From Planctomycetota bacterium (GTDB lineage Bacteria > Planctomycetota > Planctomycetia > Pirellulales > Pirellulaceae): a stretch of DNA of 64,000 bases. Below are positions 52,436 to 59,997 of the stretch, piece by piece (positions within the stretch are counted from its first letter, which is position 1; every line of letters begins with the position of its first letter). Where the stretch lies: contig JAPLNM010000049.1 of NCBI GenBank assembly GCA_026692845.1, positions 1-64,000 on the forward strand. Reading direction: 5' to 3'. The notes beneath the pieces were generated by a model. That model was given only the letters and a program-made list of their open reading frames with translations, was not told the DNA's origin and searched no databases. Position numbers and translations under genes: made by a program.

Positions 52436-53765
52436 TGATCCTGCTACGGACCTGGATCTTCCCCTCATTGTCGTGCCGCTGACCGACCGGTTCATTGATC
52501 CGAAACAGCAACCATCCATCACTGGTCGCCTCATACAGCGCCTGCTTGCCTACCCCAAAAACCTCAAGCGGCTTGGACGTGTCGGCACTGACAAAGCCAC
52601 CTAGCAATTTCCCTAGGGGCATTTGACGATGGTACTCGTAGGTAATGCCCTCGGGGGAGCATTCCCAAGCCTCTTGGTTCACAACACGGACCACGTAGGT
52701 TCCCTGGGCACGGATCTCCACTTGCTGACCTGCCTTCAAGAAACACTGGGCAAATTGCCAACCGTTGGCCGAATCTGCATCTAGCGAAATCTCACCAGAA
52801 CCAAAATCGCCGATGCCCTGTGCCCATCCCTCCAAAGCAACCGGGTTGGAATCCGGTTGGTAACCAAAATCAAAGTCGTCGACAAAAAGCTTCCAGTCCC
52901 GCTCAACCCATTCCCAACGCGACGAGAGCGATTTTTCCAATTCCTCGCTCAGCTTCATCGAATAGTCCAACGGAGCTGCCGATGCCCTCTGAAGGAAAGG
53001 TCCATACACGGGGTGATTGCAGAGGTAAACACAAGCAGCCCAACTCCAGGCATAGCGGTCCATCCGATTCTCCCGATCGTTGCCGTATCGCAGGATCTGC
53101 TTGATACTCGGCATCCGCATGGCCGCCGTCGATTCGGCCAAGCGTTTAAACCGCCCCCAATGGGGAACCGATCGGGCATCGCCTGGAATGATCGCCATGG
53201 TCAACTGGCCATTCTCCCAGCGATGCGTCCCTTGCATCTCGGCCATCCCCTCCATGAACCACGGCGAGCCACCCCCACCAAACGCCCGATACATCACCCA
53301 GTGCGTCGCCTCGTGGAGCAACAAATGACGTCGGTAATAACTCGACGGCTGCTCGCGCAGGAATACCTTATCTGCGATCTGTATGCCATCTTCAAAGGCC
53401 GGCACTCCCTGAAGCAATCCAGCTTGGTCAAAGACCTTGCGATCCGCCATGCAGTGGATCACTAAAGGCCATGTCTTGGCCGTCGCTGGGTCGATCGACC
53501 ATTTTTGACACCAGGACAAAAGCGCTTGATCAAGCACCTTGGGCCAAGACTCGATTTCCCGATCGATCGGTAAGTCGGTGATGATGGTCCATTGGTCTTG
53601 GGTCAAGCGTTTAAGCCCCATAGCCGCATCTATTTGCGCTTTGAGCTTCGTTTCTGTGATGCTTAGGGCAATCGCAAAAAGACAACCCAGGACCAGTCTA
53701 CTTTTCAAAAGAATCCTTAAGGCATCTATCCGTATCGTTTGTTCATGAAAGAATACCAATGCCAC
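52416..53765 (-). CDS. HExxH zinc metallopeptidase-like protein
   Basis: 449-aa protein with an N-terminal hydrophobic segment (LVLGCLFAIALSI), probably secreted. The zinc motif is LLLHEATHWVMYRAF, with a likely third ligand Glu in WFMEGMAEMQGTH 20 residues later, a gluzincin arrangement. A C-terminal beta-domain (GEISLDADSANGWQFAQCFLKAGQQVEIRAQGTYVVR) could be a carbohydrate-binding-like module. The start is GTG, 14 bp after the Gfo/Idh/MocA stop, which fits an operon. The 3-prime end overlaps the convergent serine-dehydratase gene by 20 bp. Substrate is unknown. Confidence 0.78.
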   Translation of the reverse strand: MALVFFHEQTIRIDALRILLKSRLVLGCLFAIALSITETKLKAQIDAAMGLKRLTQDQWTIITDLPIDREIESWPKVLDQALLSWCQKWSIDPATAKTWPLVIHCMADRKVFDQAGLLQGVPAFEDGIQIADKVFLREQPSSYYRRHLLLHEATHWVMYRAFGGGGSPWFMEGMAEMQGTHRWENGQLTMAIIPGDARSVPHWGRFKRLAESTAAMRMPSIKQILRYGNDRENRMDRYAWSWAACVYLCNHPVYGPFLQRASAAPLDYSMKLSEELEKSLSSRWEWVERDWKLFVDDFDFGYQPDSNPVALEGWAQGIGDFGSGEISLDADSANGWQFAQCFLKAGQQVEIRAQGTYVVRVVNQEAWECSPEGITYEYHRQMPLGKLLGGFVSADTSKPLEVFGVGKQALYEATSDGWLLFRINEPVGQRHDNEGKIQVRSRITSSQPR

Positions 53766-53779
53766 GGCCTCCTGAATCG

Positions 53780-54826
53780 CTAACGTCGCGATGCGATCAA
53801 CTGGGATTGTATATCCAATGCCAATTCGACCGCACCGGTAGCATGATCAAGACTCAGTCGTGGCGCGCTCTGACGGGTCAAGACGCTCTGAGCCATCTGG
53901 TCGATCTCTGCTTGGAATGCATCGATATCATCGGCCGCAGGCAACTCCGGACGAAGCACTTGGCCATCGCGCGTAATCATTTTCAAAGGCATCGTTTCGG
54001 CAGCGTCGCTGTGGGCCGCGAACTCAAAATGTACCGTCGCATCGCGCAAATGCAGTTCGAAGCCATGGGTAAATGGGCGACCAGGTCCGTCGATGACTCC
54101 CGACGAACTGCTTACGGCAATGTCCGGGGACTCAAACTCGTAAAGCACATGCACGTACTTCGCAACGCTCCCGTGCAATCTTCCAACGGCATGCGTCCGA
54201 GTGGGCTTACCAAAAAGCAATTGAATCCAATGCAAATCGTGAACGTGCAGATCGACCAACGGACCTCCGACCTTATCGGCTTGGTAAAAATCCGGGATCC
54301 ATGTCGGATCGGAAATCACGCGTTTGAAATAACCGCCGATCGCAGGACCGTATTTTCCCGAGCTAACGAGCTCTGTAGCATAAGCAAAAGGGCCCATATA
54401 AGGCAGCACATGGGCGACAAGAGCCAGTTGCCCAGTCTTTCGCGAGGTCTCTTGGATCCGATGGCAACCCTCTAGCGTCAAAGCCACTGGCTTTTCAATG
54501 AACACATCCTTGCCATGCTCCATCGCGTAACAAGCCGCATCGACATGCAGATGCGGCGGTAAACATATATCAATCACATCGATCTGAGGTAACCTGACCA
54601 ACGCTTCGAGCGTCTCTGCGACCTCCAAACCCTCCAAGGAGATCTGTTCTCCGGGTGGGCCAAAATTCCCCTGGATCCCCCGCCAATCCCCACCGCGTTT
54701 CTTAGGGTCCTTGCTGGCAAACGCAACGAGATCTGCGACCTGCGAGCGACCGTAGGCCAACGAATGAATCCACCCCATAAACCCAATTCCGACGAGGCCT
54801 ACGTTGACGCGATTCTTGTTGTGCAT
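53780..54826 (-). CDS. Gfo/Idh/MocA family oxidoreductase
   Basis: 348-aa NAD(P)-dependent dehydrogenase without an export signal, so cytoplasmic. Rossmann motif NVGLVGIGFMGWIHSLAYG; the EKP motif is in FIEKPVAL; the conserved His region is LVDLHVHDLHWI. It is the middle gene of a leftward operon with a secreted DUF1080 protein upstream (58 bp) and an HExxH protein downstream (14 bp). The pairing with DUF1080 repeats the arrangement seen at 4.9-8.9 kb. Confidence 0.93.
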   Translation of the reverse strand: MHNKNRVNVGLVGIGFMGWIHSLAYGRSQVADLVAFASKDPKKRGGDWRGIQGNFGPPGEQISLEGLEVAETLEALVRLPQIDVIDICLPPHLHVDAACYAMEHGKDVFIEKPVALTLEGCHRIQETSRKTGQLALVAHVLPYMGPFAYATELVSSGKYGPAIGGYFKRVISDPTWIPDFYQADKVGGPLVDLHVHDLHWIQLLFGKPTRTHAVGRLHGSVAKYVHVLYEFESPDIAVSSSSGVIDGPGRPFTHGFELHLRDATVHFEFAAHSDAAETMPLKMITRDGQVLRPELPAADDIDAFQAEIDQMAQSVLTRQSAPRLSLDHATGAVELALDIQSQLIASRR

Positions 54827-54884
54827 GGAGACTCACAGGTGGGTAAGTGGAAGATGGCTCGGCCAACGCATATCAGCCGCTGCT

Positions 54885-55649
54885 TTAATTCTTATAGAGA
54901 ATCGCTTTGTCGTCCAAGGGGAGAATCCAAACATTTCGAAAACGTGTTGGACTGCCATGGTCTTGGAGAAAGACTGGACCGACTTGGCTGGCTAGCTGCT
55001 GCTTCCAAATCTTCTTTAGGTAATCGGTGGTCCCATACCGAAAAGGATGATAGACCGACCTGGGCTCTTCAAAGGTCGTGTGGTCCTGGACCAATTGGCC
55101 ATTGAGCCAAGCCGTCATGTCTCCGGGTTGGGTGATCTTGCCTTTCTCATCACGCCGAGGAGCCCGATAGCGGATGTCATAGACTTGCCACTGGCCAGGC
55201 TCTTTCGATGCGTTGACCAAGGGCTTGGAAAAACCGTACAAGGCACCTTGGTCGTGCTCGGTGATTTCCTTTTTCCCGAACGAATTAAAGATTTGAAGCT
55301 CGTAATTGCCGTGGATGTAGATCCCGCTGTTGCCCTCGGCAAGTTCCGAGACCATGAATTCCACATGGATATCCGCATCCTGAAAATGCCATTGAGAGAC
55401 GATGTGGTTGACTCGGTTTTCACTCTTGGTCGCTACGAGCCCATCCTCCTGTTTCTTCCAATCGATCGCTTCGCCTCGCATGCTTAAAAATTGATGGCTC
55501 GTCGCATCGAGCAGGACGATCGCTCCTTGGGGAGCAGGCGTCGGCAGGACCGATTGATCTGGGCGAAATACTTTGGTGTCCTGCGCATAAAGTGAAACGC
55601 AAAACAACATCAGGGATGGGGCAAGCAGGTCAACGAGTCGGATTTGCAT
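54885..55649 (-). CDS. Secreted DUF1080 (3-keto-disaccharide hydrolase) protein
   Basis: 254-aa single-domain DUF1080 protein with a signal peptide (LVDLLAPSLMLFCVSLYAQD). Core motifs are HFQDADIHVEFMV, NSGIYIHGNYELQIFNS and FRNVWILPL. It opens the operon with the Gfo/Idh/MocA and HExxH genes. Its N-terminal LNG motif is diverged from the double-domain paralogue at 4.9 kb. The substrate is presumably a glycoside modified by a 3-dehydrogenase; this is inference. Confidence 0.88.
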   Translation of the reverse strand: MQIRLVDLLAPSLMLFCVSLYAQDTKVFRPDQSVLPTPAPQGAIVLLDATSHQFLSMRGEAIDWKKQEDGLVATKSENRVNHIVSQWHFQDADIHVEFMVSELAEGNSGIYIHGNYELQIFNSFGKKEITEHDQGALYGFSKPLVNASKEPGQWQVYDIRYRAPRRDEKGKITQPGDMTAWLNGQLVQDHTTFEEPRSVYHPFRYGTTDYLKKIWKQQLASQVGPVFLQDHGSPTRFRNVWILPLDDKAILYKN

Positions 55650-55679
55650 GTTGGTTCGCTACGATCATCAGCAGGAACG

Positions 55680-55713
55680 AAAAAAGCCAAGTTGCTCCGG
55701 AGCGCAACTTGGC
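55680..55713 (-). terminator. Rho-independent terminator of AT-hook gene
   Basis: On the minus strand a perfect 10-bp stem (GCCAAGTTGC/GCAACTTGGC, 8-nt loop) is followed directly by TTTTTT. It lies downstream of the AT-hook gene and upstream of the DUF1080 gene, separating the two leftward transcripts. Confidence 0.85.
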
Positions 55714-55799
55714 CTGAATTGTATCAAAAAACCTTTTGGATTTGGGCGCCCATGCGAATCGGCGAGCCAGAAACCTACTAGGTACTCGACGTCCTAGCT

Positions 55800-56171
55800 C
55801 TAGCCATTGATCAGTGCAGCGATCTTCTGGTAATCGCGGATCGCCTGCATAGCGCTTTCGGCCGAACCGCTCGATCGGACGAGTTCCGCTGCGGCTTTGA
55901 GGTTCCCGAAGCTCGAGTTCGAATCTGCTTTGACCGCTTTGGGAGTCGCTACTACCTTGTTCGTCGTGCCTGGCTTACGTCCACGCTTCTTACCCGGTTT
56001 CTTGCCTTCGGCCGTCCCACGCAGGGCTTGGCTGACCAACGCGGGGTAAACCTTGTGACCTTGTGCGGTCAATTCCCTGATGATTTCAGATGCCTTCAAG
56101 GTCGGATTGTTCGCTGCGAAATCTCTCACGATTTGAGACGTGCTGGAGGAATTCTTCGTTCCTTTTTTCAA
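55800..56171 (-). CDS. Small AT-hook, DNA-binding-like protein
   Basis: 123-aa basic protein. The start is TTG with AGGAGA 6 nt upstream, so the extra 24 codons of the track are not translated. The N-terminal half (SQIVRDFAANNPTLKASEIIRELTAQGHKVYPALVSQALRG) looks like a small helical DNA-binding or winged domain. It is followed by KKRGRKPGTTNK, an AT-hook-like GRKP core, and an Ala/Ser-rich helical end. A nucleoid or regulatory role is plausible. It has its own promoter candidate and a strong terminator, and its upstream region is AT-rich compared with its neighbours. It could be a regulator of nearby genes, but no target is visible. Confidence 0.78.
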   Translation of the reverse strand: MKKGTKNSSSTSQIVRDFAANNPTLKASEIIRELTAQGHKVYPALVSQALRGTAEGKKPGKKRGRKPGTTNKVVATPKAVKADSNSSFGNLKAAAELVRSSGSAESAMQAIRDYQKIAALING

Positions 56172-56214
56172 GATGTATCTCCTAAAAGGTTTATAATAAA
56201 TGAGCGGTATTCTT

Positions 56215-56243
56215 ATCTTAGTCGAACCAACACCTATTTGCAA
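56215..56243 (-). promoter_or_regulatory. Candidate promoter for AT-hook gene
   Basis: On the minus strand TTGCAA, a 17-nt spacer and TAAGAT lie about 45 nt upstream of the TTG start, inside an AT-rich stretch (about 56184-56330). Confidence 0.45.
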
Positions 56244-56485
56244 ACATAAAAACCCATAAAAAGTTGTTCTTGAGCCCAGAAAGAAATATTAAACGGCTGA
56301 AATCCTGGGGTATTTATTCTCAGCCCCAGCAACGACTTAAGGTGTCAATAGGGGCAGCGCGAACAATTTTTGGTGGTTGACGAAATGAGCTTCGAAGCGG
56401 ACGTTTGCTGCGAGCGAACTCGACACGTTTGTGCGTTGACTCGGGTTCAAAAGATTGTTTCACTCGATTCGAAGGAGAGATCATC

Positions 56486-56788
56486 ATGCGAAAATTAGCA
56501 TGGATTTTCGTCGTGGGTTTTTCGAGCGTCCTGGTCGGGACCTCCAAAGATTCCATCGGCTGCGATCACTGTGTCGCTAAGCAAAAAGCGCAACAACAGG
56601 CCAGCGAAGGACGATGCCGACACGTCGGCGGTAGTATGGGCAGCGGTAGGTACGAGGGCGTAGGATTCTCCACCGTCTCGGCAGACCATGCGATCTCACG
56701 CTGCTGCTACTGGGGCCAACGAACCGCCATCGGAATCGGCGTAGCACAAGGTCGAAACGGCTGGTACGCAACGGTCCTATACCGCTAG
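56486..56788 (+). CDS. Small Cys-rich secreted protein
   Basis: 100-aa protein, not recognised by name. A signal peptide (KLAWIFVVGFSSVLVGTS) precedes a cysteine-containing region (GCDHC, GRCRHVGG, SRCCYWG). The end is GIGVAQGRNGWYATVLYR. AAGGAGA lies just upstream of the ATG, which sets the start 27 codons inside the track ORF. Small exported Cys-rich proteins of this kind are seen in planctomycetes; the role is unknown. A hairpin follows the gene. Confidence 0.75.
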   Translation: MRKLAWIFVVGFSSVLVGTSKDSIGCDHCVAKQKAQQQASEGRCRHVGGSMGSGRYEGVGFSTVSADHAISRCCYWGQRTAIGIGVAQGRNGWYATVLYR

Positions 56789-56821
56789 TTCCAACCCGAC
56801 TTGTTGATCGCTATTTCAATC

Positions 56822-56862
56822 GAAGGATCCTGCCGCCAAAGTTCCATTCCGCAGGATCCTTC
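56822..56862. terminator. Bidirectional hairpin between convergent genes
   Basis: A perfect 12-bp stem (GAAGGATCCTGC/GCAGGATCCTTC) with a 17-nt loop lies between convergent stops. T-runs are weak on both sides, so it may act as a bidirectional terminator. Confidence 0.5.
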
Positions 56863-56874
56863 TCTTGGATTTGG

Positions 56875-58686
56875 CTAGGAGATTTTCGGACGAAGCATCG
56901 TGCTATGCACCAATGCACCGATCGAATAGCCCGCTTTGAGACCTTCGCTTCCATCGAAAAGAAAATGGATGCCACCGTAAACTCGACTCCATGATGCCTC
57001 CTCTGCTGCTTGGTAGAAATTACCGAAACTCCTGAGGACCCTCTTGGACGGATCGTAGGGCAACTGAGCCGTATTGGTCGGAAGATCCTTTTGCGATGTA
57101 AACGAATAGCTTGCTCCAAAGATCTCCGTAAGGATCTCCGCAGATGCACCACTAAAAGTACTATGGCCAGATGTATAGGCCGGGAATGGAGGGGTAACTA
57201 GCAGTGGCAACCAGCTTGCATCCTGAAGAGTCATCGCGTTTGCGTCGGTGTCTGCCTTGCGAATCGCATCGATCGGCCTCCATAAACCATACGCGTACTT
57301 GGTATCCCAGCAACTGATTCCCGCATCTGCCAATGCAATATTCAGAAGAGCTAAGGTTCTGGCCGATTCGATCAAATTCTGATTGCTACCCAAAGAGGTA
57401 TCGGTGGCAATTCGGTTCCAATGACCAGGCGGTGTGAAGGTCCCGCCACCATCGGCCCAAAAATTCGCAATATCGGTCTGGTCCGCGGTCCGGCTCGAGT
57501 TGCTCTTGCTCCCCAATTTCATCACCTGATCGACCGCAATTGCGTAAGCCTCGGTGTCCAAGGCCGGCGGAGGGGGTGCAAGGAACTGTTTCGGCGAGCT
57601 CATCGCAAAGGGAATGACCTGTGGCCATTGCGGCAAAAGCGGTGCCAAAAAAGCAGGAAGGGTTCGGTTCCAATCGCCCGGTTGGTCGCCTGGCACATAC
57701 TCTACCTTCGAATCCGAACCGTCGTTGGCCCTGGCCGCAATCACAGCCATCGCAACTTCCTGACCGAACTCCTTGCTTGACTGCAATTGCCCAGCTTCGG
57801 GCGCCGAGGCGATGCATTCGGCCAAGGTGGAATCCCAAACGCCTAAAAAAGACGGGTACAGGTGTTTTGCGACGTGGTAAGCCGCAGTAGACGCGGCTAT
57901 TCGGGCATCGAGGCCCACTAGATTCGCTCCCCCCTGATACAAAAAGGAATCGTAAGTTGGGTCGATGGCGTTGATTGCATCGAACATCGCTCCCTGAATC
58001 ATCGCGATATTTCGACCCACCCTGGGAGGTTCCGACGTAAATCGCGTGCCTGGAACGGGATCATCGGTCACACCCCGCCAGTCTCGTATGACATTCAAAA
58101 CAGCCGCGTTCCACTCATGGACAACGTTTCCTACCCGAACGGGTGAAACCATCGGTAGCTTTCGCCCCAGATCATCCATGGCCGTTATCTGCAAATCGTA
58201 AACGCCTTGGACTAAATCCAGCGATATTCCGAAGTCCCCGGAATCACTGGCCTGGGTTCGCATCGTCGCACGGGATATCGGGTCGACATAATCCACAAAC
58301 GCCCTGGGAACCGTCTTGCCAGCGAGCCTTACGCTCTGGCTAAGAACCGTTCCGTTACGATTCAGATCCCGAGTTGAATCGAGTGCCGCTTGGCCAAACA
58401 TCGCAACCCGAGTGCGATTGATCGAATCAACGACAGTCAGAACATCGGTCGGATCCAATCGCAGATCTCCGTTGACATCGCAAAACGGTTCGTCTGGGGG
58501 TCTAGGTCCCGAAAGGTCCCTTGGGCCATTGATGTTGAGCTCATTGATGATCTGAAGGACATCCAAAGGGGAGACCTCCTGCGAGCCATCGACATCGTTA
58601 GGCAGGAAAACATTTTGCCATGATCCATCAAAAGCCAAACGGCTTTCGAGTGATTCGATACTGATTTTTCGATTCGTCTTTTTCAT
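56875..58686 (-). CDS. Secreted vanadium haloperoxidase-like (PAP2) protein with dockerin
   Basis: 603-aa protein. The N-terminus has the planctomycete sorting-like stretch ESLESRLAFDGS, then a type I dockerin-like repeat pair (DVDGSQEVSPLDVLQIIN and DVNGDLRLDPTDVLTVVD). The C-terminal half is a vanadium-dependent haloperoxidase/PAP2 domain with all three blocks: KYAYGLWRPID (K-x6-RP), YTSGHSTFSG (SGH) and SRVYGGIHFLFDG (SR-x5-H). So the metal-vanadate and phosphatase-type residues are intact. It may halogenate or act as a phosphatase at the cell surface. The start ATG (MKKTNRK) is 7 codons inside the track ORF. Confidence 0.88.
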   Translation of the reverse strand: MKKTNRKISIESLESRLAFDGSWQNVFLPNDVDGSQEVSPLDVLQIINELNINGPRDLSGPRPPDEPFCDVNGDLRLDPTDVLTVVDSINRTRVAMFGQAALDSTRDLNRNGTVLSQSVRLAGKTVPRAFVDYVDPISRATMRTQASDSGDFGISLDLVQGVYDLQITAMDDLGRKLPMVSPVRVGNVVHEWNAAVLNVIRDWRGVTDDPVPGTRFTSEPPRVGRNIAMIQGAMFDAINAIDPTYDSFLYQGGANLVGLDARIAASTAAYHVAKHLYPSFLGVWDSTLAECIASAPEAGQLQSSKEFGQEVAMAVIAARANDGSDSKVEYVPGDQPGDWNRTLPAFLAPLLPQWPQVIPFAMSSPKQFLAPPPPALDTEAYAIAVDQVMKLGSKSNSSRTADQTDIANFWADGGGTFTPPGHWNRIATDTSLGSNQNLIESARTLALLNIALADAGISCWDTKYAYGLWRPIDAIRKADTDANAMTLQDASWLPLLVTPPFPAYTSGHSTFSGASAEILTEIFGASYSFTSQKDLPTNTAQLPYDPSKRVLRSFGNFYQAAEEASWSRVYGGIHFLFDGSEGLKAGYSIGALVHSTMLRPKIS

Positions 58687-58776
58687 AACTAAGAACCATC
58701 CGCACATAAGTTGCTAAAACGATTGGGTCCAACTCGACGGTGAATTGGGGTATTCAAATCCAACAGGCGTTCAATT

Positions 58777-59994
58777 CTAACGGGCGTTCAAAGAAACCAG
58801 CGAGCGAATCGACTCGATAGTGAAATCGATATCGGAAACTTGATTGTAGACAAAAAACGAAAGCCTAAGGGTCGGGCCAATCCCCAAAAACTCATGCAAT
58901 GGCTCTGCGCATTGAAAGCCCGAACGGATACAAACCCCATAGGAGTCACTCAACCCACGCGCGATGACGTGCGATGGCAGACCGTCAAAGTAAAAGGATA
59001 CAGGCCCCATCGAATCCTGATCGCTAGGTGACAAAATGCGAATTTTCGGTAGCGACGAAAGCTTTTCAATCGCGTACGACCGGAGGAACTTCAAATGCTC
59101 AGCGAGCTTTTCGAAGTCCAACTCTTGCAAATAATCGACTGCTGCAGCCAATCCTACGACCGCCTCGATCGCTGGGGTTCCAGGCTCCAACCGCCATGGA
59201 TCGTCCTTGTATTTGATCTCCCCTCCACGGAGACTCTGAACAATGCCCCCACCTTTCGAGACGACCTCCAGTCGCGTTAAACACTCCGGTTTTCCCCACA
59301 ATACACCAATTCCCGCCGGAGAGCCGAGTTTATGACCGCTGAATGCAAGGAAATCGCACCCAAGGGCTTGTGTATCAAGCGGGCCATGCGGAGCCGATTG
59401 GGCCGCATCAAGAACTACAATGGCTCCGTGACGGTGAGCTTGGTCGACGATCGAACCGATGTTCGGCATGTGACCGGTGACATTCGAAACATGACTCAGA
59501 CACACGATCGCTACATCGCCCTGGGCCAATTCGTTTAGAATCCTCAACTCATCGACACTACCATCGACTCTTGGTGGAATCGAAGTGGTCCTTGAGGAAC
59601 CCCAAGACAGCAACGACGAATGGTGATCTGTTGCGGATGTCAAAACTCTGCGACGATCTGGCCATCCCTGGGCGATCAGGTTCAAGGAATCTGTGGTGTT
59701 GCGAGTGAATACCACTTCGTTTTCAAGCCCTCCGATCCATCGCGCCACGATCAAGCGAGCCTCTTCATAGGCTTGGGTTGCTCGGTCCCCTAGATAGTTG
59801 ACCGATCGGTGCACCCCCCCTGTCCTTGTAACCATCGCGTCAACGACCGCATCGATCACCGATCGGGGGCGAAGCGCCGTCGCGGCACTGTCAAGATAAA
59901 CCAATGGTTTTCCCGAAGGCGTCGGTTGAGCAAGGGCTGGAAAGTCTCCTGCTAAGCTCGCAGGTAGTAAACGCGTAGTATTCGAAGTATTCAT
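58777..59994 (-). CDS. Class V aminotransferase / cysteine desulfurase (SufS-like)
   Basis: 405-aa PLP enzyme. The PLP lysine is in FLAFSGHKLGSPAGIGVLWG, cofactor contacts in DHHSSLLSW and VLDAAQSAPHG, and a catalytic-type cysteine in CIRSGFQCAEPLHEFLG. This matches type II cysteine desulfurases (SufS/CsdA). No SufBCD or SufE gene is adjacent; instead it starts 3 bp after the stop of a PaaK-like adenylate-forming enzyme, so the two are one operon. It could donate sulfur to an acyl-adenylate made by its partner; this is inference. Other class V activities (for example kynureninase-like) are less likely given the cysteine. Confidence 0.85.
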   Translation of the reverse strand: MNTSNTTRLLPASLAGDFPALAQPTPSGKPLVYLDSAATALRPRSVIDAVVDAMVTRTGGVHRSVNYLGDRATQAYEEARLIVARWIGGLENEVVFTRNTTDSLNLIAQGWPDRRRVLTSATDHHSSLLSWGSSRTTSIPPRVDGSVDELRILNELAQGDVAIVCLSHVSNVTGHMPNIGSIVDQAHRHGAIVVLDAAQSAPHGPLDTQALGCDFLAFSGHKLGSPAGIGVLWGKPECLTRLEVVSKGGGIVQSLRGGEIKYKDDPWRLEPGTPAIEAVVGLAAAVDYLQELDFEKLAEHLKFLRSYAIEKLSSLPKIRILSPSDQDSMGPVSFYFDGLPSHVIARGLSDSYGVCIRSGFQCAEPLHEFLGIGPTLRLSFFVYNQVSDIDFTIESIRSLVSLNAR

Positions 59995-59997
59995 TGT

